From NCBI GenBank assembly GCA_032690845.1, contig CM064417.1, forward strand, positions 17,576,501-17,640,500: a stretch of DNA of 64,000 bases, given 5' to 3'. Below are positions 44,491-56,611 of this stretch, piece by piece. The stretch is from Eleusine coracana subsp. coracana. Taxonomy: Eukaryota; Streptophyta; Magnoliopsida; Poales; Poaceae. The notes under the pieces were generated by a model. The model did not search any database. It had not been told where the DNA came from and saw nothing but the letters and a program-made list of their open reading frames with translations. The position numbers and the translations under genes were made by a program. Every line of letters begins with the position of its first letter. Within the stretch, counting starts at the first letter, position 1.

Positions 44491-45765
44491 GTAACCCTAA
44501 AGCTTGTCTCTTGTAAATATGTATAGCCTTGGTTGTTTTGTTTGTTGTTTGTCTCTTTGTTTTGTGCTTGTTTCTCTTTGCTTGTAGGTCAACTCGGACC
44601 TCCTTGAGATATCAATGGACATGGGTTAAGCTTGGGAAGGTTGTTCATCGTGTGCCCAAGGCTTTAAAGAATGGTCCGTTGTGAGTAAGCTTGAGAAGGG
44701 TACAACTCATCGTTGGCACTTCGGTTTGTAGCCTTTCTCTCCCTTTCCTTTAGCATCGCATCATGCATTTGTATACTTATTGCATTTGCACTTGCATTCA
44801 TGCACTCTTGCATCGTGATACCTTACATGCTCTCAAGCATGTTTCTAGGGGGAGTTGCTTATTTACAATATAAGTACTTGACCCTCTAGATGATTACATA
44901 GTGATCTCTGTGCTCATAACCATTGAGTCACGCTCAAACGAGCTCCGAGGTTAAACCTACTCGCGCAGCTTAAAGACAAGTGGCTCATACATTCTCATCA
45001 CACAAATGACTAACCATTTCATTCCTGAGAAAATATTTTGTTGAGTCATTTGTGTAAGGGGAGATATGGTGGAACACCCTCGTGACCAAGGAGGAGCTCC
45101 ATGAAAGGGGGAGTTTCCTAACTCTTGCCATTTCTTATTTGCTCTTTGGTTCACTTGTGTTTTGTCTTTGGTTTTTGGTGATAGGTGACAAAGGGGGAGA
45201 AGAACATGAAGATCCAAAAGCCAAGTCTAGATCGATAACACAAAGGGGGAGAAGATCATGAAGATCCTAAAGCCAAGTCATAAGATCAAGAGAAGAAGGA
45301 AAGATGGAAAAGAACATGAAGATCAACCATTAAGAAGGGGAGAAGAACAAGAAGATACATGGAAGGAGAACATGAAGAACAAATGAAGATGATCAAGGAA
45401 TTGGTGCATGTTCACTTGGAGCACACATGAAGATCATATCAAGATGAACATCTACACCAACATGGAGAAGAACAACACTGGATATCTACACCAACATCTA
45501 CGTCTATGGTGCGTGTCTACGTCAACAAGATCAACAACCAAGACACCATGACGGGCGCAAAATTAAACTCAAGCTCAACATCTATTGTGCTATGTATTTG
45601 GGTAGTTCTCCCTCAACACCTAGCACACTTCAATGGGGAGACTATTTCCAAGGTAAGAACCAAGGTAATCTTTTCAACCCACTCTTTTCCTTTGGTCTCT
45701 TATTGCTCGTCCGTTTTGGATCATCATAAGTAGTGGTTGTCATCCATCACCAAAAAGGGAAAGAT
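44491..45765 (+). other. Sirevirus 3' non-coding region with multiple polypurine tracts
   Basis: Contains repeated G-rich purine runs of the form AAAGGGGGAGAAGA at about 45055, 45103, 45189, 45241 and 45333. The terminal one is at 45751-45765, next to the LTR. Multiple polypurine tracts are a described signature of Sireviruses. GAACATGAAGATC phrases repeat among them. Confidence 0.85.
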
Positions 45766-47649
45766 TGTAAGGATCATGACCATTGAGGTCACCCCAAGGT
45801 ATGATGTTTTGGTGATAAATGACAAACATGAAATGTGTGACTAATGTCTACACAAGTGTTGTTCATGTAGGAAATCTTTTCTACCGTATGATGATTGTAG
45901 ATGATTGCTTTGGCGGTTGATGACAATGACCACAAGCATGGAGGCTTGTGAGTTTGAGGGAGTCCAAGGGATGATGGAGATGGATCAAAGCAGAGGACAA
46001 GCTATGGAGCAAGTGTTGGGAACACTTGTCTAGTTGTTAGGGCTTTGAGTCCATAGGAAAATCCGAACTATCAAGAGGGTCTAGGTCATTTCTCTTAGGT
46101 CATGTCTAGTCGGTGATGTGCATGGATGCTTAGTGAAATCACTGACACTAGGTGACAATAGAGAAGCCAAGGAGCTGTTTGGAGAAGCCGAGAAACAAAG
46201 TCAAACGAGGACGAGGAGTTTCAGCTTCTATACAAAGTGACCGAACAAAGGGGTCAGTGGTGACCGGACTATACGGTCACTAAGAGGTTTTGTCCGGAGC
46301 CTACAGCGAGCAGTGAGGAAACTGTCAAGTCTGGAAGACCTAGAGACCGAACGGTCCGGTCTAGTGACCGGACGGTTCAGTCAGTGGTCTGAGACTTGGG
46401 CAACGAGGAAGCAGCGCACCAAAATGTTTCTAGACTAGAGAGAGAAACAGACCGGACAGTCCGATCAACTGACCGTACGGTGTGGTCAACAGAGTCAGCA
46501 GAGGGGCAGAGCCATTGGTGCTCACGTCTACAATGACCGGACAGTCCGGTCTGGCAGGGACCAGACTTTCTGGTCAGTATGCCCAGAAAGTTGATTTCGT
46601 GGAGCAAAGTTAGAGGTTGGAAGCCTATATAACTTCATTGCTGGGGTCTTGGAGACCATTCTTGGCCAGTGGAATTGCTTGGAGCATTTGGTGAGAGCCA
46701 AGAGGAAGAGAGGAGAGCACTAAGAGGAGATATTGTAAATCTTAAGAGTGCTAGTGAGAGTAATTTGAGCAATGATGCACATCTAAGGCTAGGGTGTCGT
46801 TGAGGGTGTGATCTAGGTTCTTACTCTTGGTCTATGGTGAGACCTAGACCGGTTAGGTCTCGGTGATCGAGCTTATCGTGATCGGTTGTGAAGGTCGTCA
46901 CATATTTGTACCCGGTTTGAGCCCGCCGGTGAAAGGGGCATCGCTAGTGAGCGCCCGTGTCAGCTCAGAGAGTCCGGCAAGTTCTCGAGGGAGGCGAGCT
47001 TGTGCCTTGGTGGCAGCGGTGATGCACACTGTGTCTTCACTCCGGAAGTGATTGCGGGCTCGTGGGCGAGAACTTCACATTAGTGGCAGGAGGGACCGGA
47101 ACTCCGGCGGTAGTGGTCCAATGAGGAGTAGGGGAAGGCGCCATCCTTCTGAGACCTCGGGAAAAAATCATGAGCCATCTCTTACTCTACTCCTTACTTT
47201 GATGCATTACTTTCCGCATTCACTTGTAGACTTGCATGAATAGGCTTCTCTACTTGCTAGTTGTGCTTAGCTTTCACTTGATCACTAGCATGTATAGGAG
47301 TTGCTTTGGCTTGATCGATCACCCTAGTATGTATAGTGCTACTCATGCTTGTGTGCTTTTCTTGTTCTTGATGATCTAGTAGCGTTGCATGAGTAAGCTC
47401 CTTTGCAAGCTTGTTGTGTGCTTCTACGTGTCTTTATCACTATCTTGCATAGGAGTTGCATTGCCTTGTATGATCCACTAGTATGGTTAGGTTGTTGTTC
47501 CTTTCATAGGTTCATTATCTTGCTAGTGTGATCATCACTAGAATTGTGTAGGAGTTGTTTTGAGTGGTAGGTTTTAGGAATTGGTGAATTTGGTACATAG
47601 TGTGAGTTCCCGATTCACCCTCCCCCCTCTCGGTCACTCAGTCCTTTCA
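45766..47649 (+). repeat. 3' LTR of Sirevirus (1884 bp)
   Basis: Starts TGTAAGGATCATGACC, ends CCTTTCA. It carries the ACCGGAC-type palindromes (46215-46580) and TATATAA (46626-46632), with a single copy of the segment duplicated in the 5' LTR. Confidence 0.92.
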
Positions 47650-47654
47650 ACCTT

Positions 47655-48571
47655 CAGTGCCACCTTCTTCTTCTATGGACACTTCACTTGTCACACCACA
47701 ATTTGTAGAGGACTTAGTTCGTGGAGGATTCACAAAGCAGGACATGACCGATCATAGTCTCCTTCAGGCCTTTGTTGTGTAGGAGACAACCACTGCCCTA
47801 GTGGGAGCTCAGGGAGAGAGTCAAAGTCACCGAAGGACTTGTCTTACTTTGAATAGCTTGGCACTCAGGTAATAGACACTCAGACCGACCAGCAGGATTA
47901 GGCACAGGACCATCCGTCAGAGTGGCCTAGAGCAGAGTTTTTGGCAAACATCACTGCACAACCACTTCCTTCGACCTCGAGTGCTTAGTTGCCAAAAGGG
48001 AGAGGTCTTAGAGCTAGGGGGAGTGTGACTTGTGTTGTGATCGAGAGAGTAGTTCTTGTACCTAGAGGGAGCATAAGTTTTTGGTTATGGGGGAGATACA
48101 TCTAGATCTTATTTTGAGATATTTATCAATGTTTGTGGATTTTGATGAGTCATGGTTTTCATTCACTTGTGTTTGACTCGTCACTATCTCACTTGGTTTA
48201 TATACATACTCGTTGGCTTGTTATTCATTCATGTATGTTGTATGTTCATGTATGTATCTATGATGATGATTGCTTGTGCTTATTTCTAATGCATTGCTTT
48301 GTTATCCTATCTTGTTGCATATCATCATTATGTCTTGCATTGCATGTCATTGCGCTTTGTCTAATTTTATCTGTCATGGACTGCATGCATACCATGTAGA
48401 GTTGTGTTTTTCTTCTTAATCGTCTTAGTCCTTGATTTTGCATGATTTGAGTAGGACCTTGTTCATTCTTTCCGGATCCTTTTATGGTTCCTCTTGATCA
48501 TAGTGTAGATCTTTTAGTCTTGATGTTTATTTTAAGTAGTGGTTGTCATCAATCACCAAAAAGGGGGAGAT
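47655..48571 (+). other. Right internal part of outer Sirevirus-like element
   Basis: Continues the Ser/Thr-rich remnant interrupted at 33242, then Sirevirus-like 3' non-coding sequence. It ends in the polypurine tract AAAAAGGGGGAGAT (48558-48571) before an LTR. Stops occur throughout. A (T/A)-rich stretch with CATGTATG phrases (48180-48400) fills the middle. Confidence 0.6.
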
Positions 48572-50225
48572 TGTAAGCTTCATGACCATTGGACCATTGG
48601 ATCCTAAGGTATGGATGTTTTGGTTATTAATGACAACTATGAAAATATGGCTAATATCTAAACGAGTGTTGTGCATGCAGGAATCATCATGAACTTTACT
48701 ACAAATTCTATAGATGATGGTTGCCTTGGCGATTGTTAACAACAACCACAAGCATGGAGGCTTGATGCGCTTGATGGAATCCAAGGGTTGATGGAGGTGG
48801 ATCAAGGCTAGGATCAAGTGTTTAGAACCCTTGGCTAGTTGTTAGGGCTTGAGTCCATAGAAAAAACCGAAGTATCAAAGGGGTCTAAGTCATATCTCTT
48901 AGGTCACACTAATCGTTGACGTGCATGGATGCTTGCTGAAATCACAAGCCAATAGGTGGCAATGGAGAGGCCAAGGAACTATTGGAGGAAGACAGAAAAT
49001 GAAGTCAAGAGGGGACAAATGTGTTTCAGCTTTTGAAGATGGAGACCGGATAGTCTGGTCATATGGAGTGGATAGTATGGTCATCAGAGAGGAGTTCCAG
49101 TACCAAGAAAGTTTGTTGTGAGGAGTTTTTATTGGAGGAGAATTGTGAAGACCAAACTATACAATCTGTAGACTGGACTATACAGAGGAAATTCAAAATA
49201 GAAGAGGAAGGAGCTGCAACAGCTCTGCTTGGAGAAGGAGCAATTGAGACAGGACAGTAAGATCAGCAGAACAGACTGTACGATCTATACAGGAAGCAGC
49301 CAAAGACGAGAAGCAATGGTTCTGGAGGAGCTATCCAGTGAAGATCGGATAGTACAGTCTGGGAGAGACCGGACTATACGGTCTATACGTCTATAGAGCT
49401 ATTTCATGGAGCAATGGTTAATTGGTGGTTGGAAGCATATATAAAGTTGTTGTTGGGGTCTTGCAGACCTCTCTTAGCCATTTGGATTGCAGGGGCATCT
49501 GTAGAGAGCTAAGAGGAGAAGATGAAAGCACCAGAGCAGATTTGCATATCTTGAGAGTGCTAGAGTGAAGAGTAACTTGAGCATCCATACACATCTAAGA
49601 CTAGGGTGTACTTTAGAAAGTGTCCTAGGTTGTTACTCTTGGTCTATGGTGGGACCTAGACCAGTTAGGCATTGGTGATGAGCCTATTGCATATCTATAC
49701 ACGGTTTGAGCTCACCATTGAAAGGAGCAATGCTAGTGAGCACCCATGACAGCTCTAGAAGATCGACAGGTCCTTGAGTGAGGCAAGCTTGTGCCTTGAT
49801 GGCAGCAGTGACGTGACCTTGTCTTCACTTGGAGTGGTTGTAGGCTCATGTGCGAGGACTCCACTTGGTGTGGCAGGACGGACTGGCACCCAACGGGAGT
49901 GGTCCAACAAGGAGTAGGGAAGGCATCATCCTTCTGAGACCTCAAGAAAAAATTATGAGCATTCCTTGACCCTCTTTTTACTATTTTGCAATTGTATATT
50001 ATAGTTGATAGGTTGACTTGTGGCTCGCATAGGCTAGTGTGACTTAGTTTGCTTTCGTGTCGCTTTCACATCATAAACACTAGCATGTGTAGGCTCCTGA
50101 TCTCCTAGAATTTTTAGGTTGCAACGATTGCTAGTATTGAGCGAGCATACAAATAGTATTTGTTGATTGTGGTCGGTTCAACGATTACCCCCCCCCCCCC
50201 TCTCCTCTCGGTACGCCTTCGATGC
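48572..50225 (+). repeat. 3' LTR of outer Sirevirus-like element
   Basis: Starts TGTAAGCTTCATGACCATTGG right after a polypurine tract. It is related to the inner Sirevirus LTR but clearly diverged: CCGGATAGTC and GACCGGACTATACGGTC palindromes (49040-49400), TATATAAAG (about 49438) and the same downstream phrases (GGGGTCTTGCAGACC). The right end, after a C run near 50187-50201, is approximate. No matching 5' LTR was found left of 30.7 kb, so the outer element is truncated. Confidence 0.7.
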
Positions 50226-50440
50226 TTGCACACATGCGGAATATTGTAAATCTCTTCAATTGTTGGAGTTCGTCGTGAGGAAGTGCCTTGCTCTGAAACT
50301 GGAGATTTTGCAGAAGAAGAAGGAGGGGAGTTGCCATTTTTGCGCGCTCTCTTAGTACAAACATTGTGACCCATGGTGAAGAAAAGAGAGGTTTCAGAAA
50401 ATGAAGAAGTTGTCGCCCCGCACATCACTTTTTATAGTGG
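50225..50440 (-). pseudogene. Truncated 5' gene or gag fragment with TATA box
   Basis: On the minus strand, CCACTATAAAAAGTG (about 50430) precedes a start codon at 50374 and a 50-codon open stretch beginning MGHNVCTKRARKNG and continuing Ser/Pro-rich to PTIEEIYNIPHVCK. The frame then runs into the C run of the adjacent LTR end. It looks like the 5' end of a gene or retroelement ORF cut by insertion or deletion at about 50225. The product is not recognised. Confidence 0.4.
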
Positions 50441-51527
50441 TTTAAATGGTCCTTTGGGAGCTGGTGAGCAGCGGGTGTGCCTGGTGGTTAATTAATTCCG
50501 AGAATATTAAAAATCATGTTGACTTGATTGAGCGTGACACAAGGAGTTTTATTTATGAAAAGTTGCACCATAAAGACAAAAATTGGTGCGGAAAGCGGTA
50601 TTTTCATATTGAACACATCGACATACCCTCCCCCACCCCTGATTTTTGCCTACGTATAAGGGCTTGCCAATGATTTGGTCCATATAGAAAAGGTAGGCCC
50701 ATGAGGGTTCGTCTCGGATGTAATGGACTACATGGTAGAAGATAGCAAAGGAAATTAGAGATAGGGTCGGGATCTTGCGTAATCTCAATGGCGGTTCCTA
50801 GACTATAAATATGTAAGTCGCCCAGTGAGGAGCACATCGGGTGATCATGAGTTAAACCTATAACTTGGCGCATCACGCACGATATTCAACATCCTCATAG
50901 CAATACAAGAAGAACTAGACGTGTGCCCTGACCAGGATAAGTCATGTGCCCTTCGAGATTAATCTCGTCAAAATTGTTTCCCCTCGATCCCATCTGAAAT
51001 ATCTGTTGGCCTCTTTTTGAGTGTCGGTAGATATAATTATCTCATACTATATTATATTTTAGTTTAGCAATGCTCTTAGCGCGAGCCATGTTCTTGCTAG
51101 TTACTAATCTGATTGAAACACTTATAGGACAACATTGATATATATAGCTGGGAAGTCTAGAGCCAAAACCTATCCATACTCAGGTAGACTGGATTTGAAA
51201 ATAATTATTGTCTTAGTCAACATCATGTTGGATAAATTATCACTTTTAGTTTTATATTAATCTAGAAATAAATCATAACATGATTAGCAGATTGCATGAT
51301 TAACTTGACAAGTCTACGAAAGATCTAGATAGGTCTATAAAGCCAGATAATGCCTGATAATATCACAACATCTACCATATTATTCACAACTATCATAGAT
51401 AAACAGATCATGATAGCCAGTATGGAAGACATTATTTGAGATGAGAGTACCTACATTTCCTTCTGGATGATGACCGGGTAGAGGAGGCGACAACAATGTT
51501 CAGCACTGTCACATTGTTGGCGATGGC
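50441..51527. other. Unassigned sequence between LTRs
   Basis: No protein or repeat boundary is recognised. It is AT-rich after about 51000. Confidence 0.4.
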
Positions 51528-52702
51528 TGTTCATATTTTTAACGAATGCAGATGAGTCCGCAAGTGCACGGAGAATACCACTATAGCACTTCACCTCTGG
51601 AGTATTCCAAGGGTATCGAATTTACAGGGAACGTGTGTGCTAATCTTCTATTCTAATTGTCCAAGGACACCAAGATAACTATGACTCGGGTAGAGAGGAT
51701 TCTAACTAGTAAAAGATTCCTAATCAGAGTAAGTTGACACTAAGCTCCTTGCGTTGGGCATTTGATTTTCTCCTGCATTCACAATGTGATTCTGGCCAAG
51801 AGCTTACTGCGTAGCCGAACATGGAGGATTTCAAAGGACAGATAGGACTGTCACCACCTACTGCCTACCTCTAGCAATCTGTGGACTACACGATAAACAA
51901 AGGCAACCTACGGCCTAGACACAACATCTATGCTTTTGATTACTCCCTTAATCTCTACGTATGATGGGCCAAGACTAAGGTCTCTAATTAAATAGAGCGC
52001 TGAGCGAGCAAAGCAACTAAGTACTAAAACTTACTTAAAAAGGAAAACTAATAACCAGAAAACAATCACGAAGACTTACTTAAAAAGGCAAGCATCCGTC
52101 GATGTACAAGCGCGGAGAATGGGTTGGACGGGCCCGAACCTCCTCTCCTAGACTCCTCCTCACTCTCTCCCTATTTTCTAAATGCTTTGGCAGCGTTGAG
52201 CCTTTTGGAAATGAAGTGCTATTTCTATCTTGAAGTGTTGAGAGAGTGAAGCTCTTCCCTTCATTTTATTGCACTAAATGGCGGTTCTAGGGTCGATAAA
52301 CTCCGCTAACAGGGGTAACCAACGTAGGAAAGGCGGTGGAGAACTGACCTCAGAAGATGGCCCCATTAGGCTCAGCCCACCTTTGGCCGCCTGCCGCTTC
52401 TGGGTGCCTGGTGAGTGGCCCCTCTTCCTTTCTGACACCGTAGGGTCTTTGGTTATGTTGCTTGTTTTCTAGAAGTGGGCCATTTGATCCCTGTGCTTGG
52501 CTCTGATTGGCTAGAAGTGTGTTTTCGCTCTTGATGATGTGGATTTTCCATTAATTTTGTGGAATAATCGCTTGTAGCATATATTTACCAACACTTGTGG
52601 AACTTGTTAGTTATAAACTCCTACCACTTTGTTGGTTGTTCATTTTATTGCTTTTATTCAGGTAATTGACGGTCTATATTAGGCATTTAGTGACCATCAA
52701 CA
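51528..52702 (-). repeat. 3' LTR of minus-strand Ty3/gypsy element
   Basis: In minus orientation it starts TGTTGATGGTCACTAAATGCC, ends AAAAATATGAACA and is 1175 bp. The polypurine tract lies to its right (52703-52716, AAGTGTGGGGGAGTT on the minus strand), fixing orientation. Same family as the LTRs at 24030 and 28133. Confidence 0.9.
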
Positions 52703-54416
52703 AACTCCCCCACACTTAGCCTTTTCTCGTCCCTAAGTAAAGGATCAAGACTAAGGTGGACTTAAAATCTTCAAATGGTATGATGCTAGCATGCAAATTA
52801 TTAAAAACCATACCTGTACCGGTGGATTTGCAGTGTCTACCACGTTACCTTTGGTGATTGAAGAGTGGAATGGTGCAGACTTTGATCTTCTTGACTTCCT
52901 TTGCTAAGTACTCAAGTTTTCAAAGAGATTTTCAAAATAAATGTAGGCTATATTCCTCAAATGATTCTCTCTAATCACTCAATATTTATGTAAGTGGATC
53001 CTCACCAAGGCTTTTTGCTTTTTCCTCTTTCTAATCCTACATCTAAATTTGGATTTTCGTGGAGCTCAAGGTAGGAATTTAAAGAAAGGGGCATACTTGT
53101 GCTTCATATTTTACCGAGTCATAAACTAGATCCAAGAAGGAAACAAGTCATGAATCAAAAATCAAGTATGTGCACACTTTATGGATTGGATGGTGTAAAT
53201 GAATGGATACTCCTTTACATGTAGATTCTCTCTTTCTTTGAATAATTTTGGGCATGGCTATATCTCTTTCTCTTTTTTTCATCATGCTCTTGATTAGGAG
53301 CAAGAATTTTATTTTACTTTTGATTGCCATGCCTTCTAGAGGATCAAATGAGAGAGAATCCTAATCAATAATTTCATGGAGTATTTGCCTTGATGGATGG
53401 AATGAAAGTGTTAATACTAATCTTCGAGAGTAGAAGTCTTTAGCAAAATGGGTGTGCACATAAACTTGAACAGTAATTCATAATAAGCAACCTGCAAGGG
53501 TCAAGAGTTTTACAAAGTTCAACAAAGTCACAAGTAGCAAATGTGAAGGATATTCAATAAAGTTTTGGCTCTGGTGGGTTTGCACTTTTTATCATTGAGG
53601 AGTAAGCACTAAGATTTAAATTTTCAAAATAAATCCCAAGTACTTTATGCAAAAGGAGAGCAAGCATCACATTGTCAAACCATATCACACTAGTCAATAA
53701 CTTAGGTAACATGTGGTCCCTATAAATATTTTCCACTAGTATTGATATAAAGATTAGGAATAAGGAGCATGCATGCCAACCATGGAATATTTGAATATAA
53801 GTGGCAGACATCAAAAGGTTGATTTTAATTTTTCTTAGTTGATTTTATCATTTTAACTCCAAGAAAATTAAATCAAAACACCTAATAGAGAGATTGAGGG
53901 ACAAGATGCGCGAACCATCGTGCTGGAGAAAACAGGAACCAAGGAGGGCCAGGATCTGTTCAGCCGAACACCCCTGGTCCCCAAGTGGGTCCCACTTTTG
54001 TGCCTTGTTCCATGCGATGATGTACACCGTATTTTTCATCATGTGGAATTTTTGTTCACGTCGGAAGTCCCAAGGATCTCCCCCACACTTGTTTTCTTGC
54101 CTGCTCTTTTTATTGACACAAAAACAAGGAAAAAGTAAAATGCAAAGGAACTCTACCCTCTTTATGGGCTAGGTGAGTCTTTTATTCATTGATAAAACAA
54201 ACTAATAGGTGCTGATTACATTAATGGAATGAAATAAACAAAAAGGGAACTAAACTAAGTGCCTACTTTATTTCCTAGATAACTGATAGGGAAGCATAAT
54301 CATTTGCCAAAGTGGATTTCTGGCTTCCATATCATTTGCCATAGTGCCAGCATAGCAGGGGATGAGGTACAGAGATGGGTTAGGCCTATTAGTTCTTGTA
54401 AAAACCTCAAAAAAGG
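52703..54416 (-). other. 3' non-coding region and polypurine tract of minus-strand gypsy
   Basis: About 1.7 kb between the polypurine tract and the end of integrase coding, AT-rich, with no supported gene. Long 3' non-coding regions are common in this lineage. Confidence 0.6.
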
Positions 54417-55381
54417 CTAATTGAGTAAATTTAAGTCAATTAAATTGACCACATCTATTTCCATATCAAAATTTTTACTATAATAGAAAAGCTTTAAGCA
54501 ATGGCCATTTACCTTGAAAAGGTTACCTGTGTCGTCTTGTAGCATGATCGCTCCATAAAAAGATGTGTCAACGATGGTGTATGGTCCATCCCATTTGCTC
54601 CTCAGCTTTCCATGTCCGAATAGCTTCGCCTTGGAATTGAAAAGTAGTACCTTATCCCCTGCCTTGAACTCCTTAGGCTGGATCCTTTTGTCGTGCCATC
54701 TTTTGGTTTCCTTCTTGTAGATCTTGGCACTGTGGTAAGCCTTGTCCCTCCATTCCTCTAGCTCTGATATCTGCATTTTTCTTTGGATCCTAGATTTCTG
54801 GAGATCCATATTTCATTTTTTGATGGCCCAGTGTGCCCGATGTTCCATCTCAACCGGTAAATAGCAAGTTTTGCCATAGACAAGTTGATATGGTGACATG
54901 CCGATGGGTGTCTTGTATGTCGTTCAATATGCCCAAAGTGCCTCAGGTATCTTGTTCTTCCATCCTGTCCCCCTTTCCATTATAGTCTTTTAGAGGATAT
55001 TCTTGATTTGCTTATTTAAAGTTTCTACCTGGCCACTTGTTTGAGGGTGGTATGGAGTAGCAATATTGTGGTTCACGCTGAGTTCTCATAGGAAGTGACA
55101 GAAGGTCTTATCAATGAAGTGAGATCTTCCGTCACTGATCACCATCCGAGGTGTTCCAAAATGGGGGAAGATTACCTCGTGGAACATTCTTCTGGCATTA
55201 TTTGCATCTGCTGCTCGGCATGGTATAGCTTCTACCCATTTTGATACATAGTCAACGGCCACCAAGATGTACTCGCAATCGTAGGACTTTGGAAAAGGCC
55301 CCATGTAGTCAATGCCCCATATATCAAAAAATTCCACTTGAAGATAGTATGTAAGGGGCATGGCATTGCGAGCAGTGATCC
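54417..55381 (-). pseudogene. Gypsy integrase, interrupted by nested element
   Basis: Minus strand. The core begins at the nested-element boundary with ITARNAMPLTYYLQVEFFD, then WGIDYMGPFPKS (first Asp region), VISDGRSHFIDKTF (second Asp) and a HPQTSGQVETLNKQ segment with the Glu, which follows a stop at about 55086. A further stop and decayed sequence lead to the C-terminal part (54809-54417: KELRSKWDGPYTIVDT type, YGAIMLQDDTGNLFKVNGH). No chromodomain is seen, in line with Athila-like elements. It continues at 60632. Confidence 0.85.
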
Positions 55382-56282
55382 TGATGTGAACAAAGGGTTC
55401 CCGATCTTTCGATAGGTTCGGGTAAACTTGATTAAGGCGGAGGCGATACACAAATCGATCCGGCTTTCGAACGACACGTTCTGAACCCCGCAATCGCAGC
55501 ACAATGTCTCCTATGGTTATCAACCGTCTAAGAACGACTGACCTCACCGAGAAGGCTTATCCTTGCCTGCAAATCAAGAACACAAGCAAGAATAAAGAAG
55601 AATGCAACCAAATTTGCAAATATACGATGAATCTCACAAGTTGAGATCACACAAACCGATCAAACGGTGAAACTGTTATCAACAGAATAATATAAGCAAA
55701 ACCCAAACCCTAATGAAGAGGCGGCGGTTGTATATGTGGACCCTAGGGTCGTGCAAGACCCCCTGGACGCAGCCCTAAGTGGGCTCAACTCGATACATGG
55801 CCCAAAGACCGATTACGGTGTCGCAGCACCAGGACAGATTCTGGAAGTCGAATTGTTTCAACGATTTCCGACGGCTCAGGACGAATTTTGACATGGGACC
55901 AGTTTTGTTGGTAAGGTCTTTTCGTTATCTTTATAGGCATATATAGAACGTCCAAATCCTAGTCCGTATGCGTCCTGGGCGTCCGTTTTAGTGCAGACTG
56001 GTCCTGGGCTCCGAAACAGACTCGAAGTCGGTTTTGATTGGGCCTCCACCTTGGCTTGGACGTCCTTGCTAGCCCATCACACCTCCAATCACCTCCCCAG
56101 CTATCTCATCATCATCTCCATGGTTCCTAACAACAGTTAATTCATTAGATAGCAATCTATTCTCAAAACCACATAATAAAAACATTAGAAACGATCTCAC
56201 TAGTAAATTCAGGTGATGCACATGAACTTTCATCTTAGTTGGAGGAGTGTTGTGTGTATCCATGGGTGTGATGTACTCATCA
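55382..56282 (-). repeat. 3' LTR of non-autonomous element, copy 2
   Basis: 901 bp, TGATGTGAACAAAGGG to GTACTCATCA on the plus strand. The polypurine tract (AAAAGGGGGAGAA on the minus strand) is at 56283-56295. The length is identical to the 3' LTR of copy 1. Confidence 0.92.
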
Positions 56283-56295
56283 TTCTCCCCCTTTT

Positions 56296-56569
56296 GAATT
56301 AGATTCGTCCTCAACTCCATCTCAACCCTTTCTCCCAATAGTGGTCTCAAATCTGAAATATAAAATATAGAACTATTCCCAAACTTGGGATACAACTCAT
56401 ATTTATATGTATTATAAAATTTATCATCACAATGTGAAACTACAGTAGAACGCATGCCACACAAATTAATGACCTCTTTGAAAACTTGCTCAGCAATATA
56501 AACATCATTCTCCCTCTTATGACAAGATAGAAAATGTGTGATCTTAAAAACACTAGAAAAACATGACAT
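56296..56569 (-). pseudogene. Integrase/pol C-terminal remnant, copy 2
   Basis: A minus-strand open stretch joins an integrase-core-like start (KITHFLSCHKRENDVYIAEQ, FKEVINLCGMRSTVVSH) directly to the pol C-terminus (YPKFGNSSIFYISDLRPLLGER). The middle of integrase is missing, as in copy 1. The open frame runs on into the LTR, which is incidental. Confidence 0.75.
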
Positions 56570-56611
56570 GACATGGTAATTGTTATTGCAGTTTTCTGGT
56601 TCATCATTTAG

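Larger units (their letters stand above)
33238..47654 (+). mobile_element. Sirevirus-type Ty1/copia retrotransposon with TSD ACCTT
   Basis: Complete from 33243 to 47649 with a perfect 5-bp target duplication ACCTT at 33238-33242 and 47650-47654. LTRs of 2071 and 1884 bp start TGTAAGGATCATGACC and end CAGTCCTTTCA. A methionine-initiator tRNA primer site, a gag-like region, integrase-RT-RNase H order (copia), multiple polypurine tracts before the 3' LTR and palindromic ACCGGAC/GTCCGGT motifs in the LTRs all match the Sirevirus lineage. Pol has several in-frame stops and shifts, so this copy is dead. A second element (36618-40776) is inserted upstream of the protease region. Confidence 0.93.
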
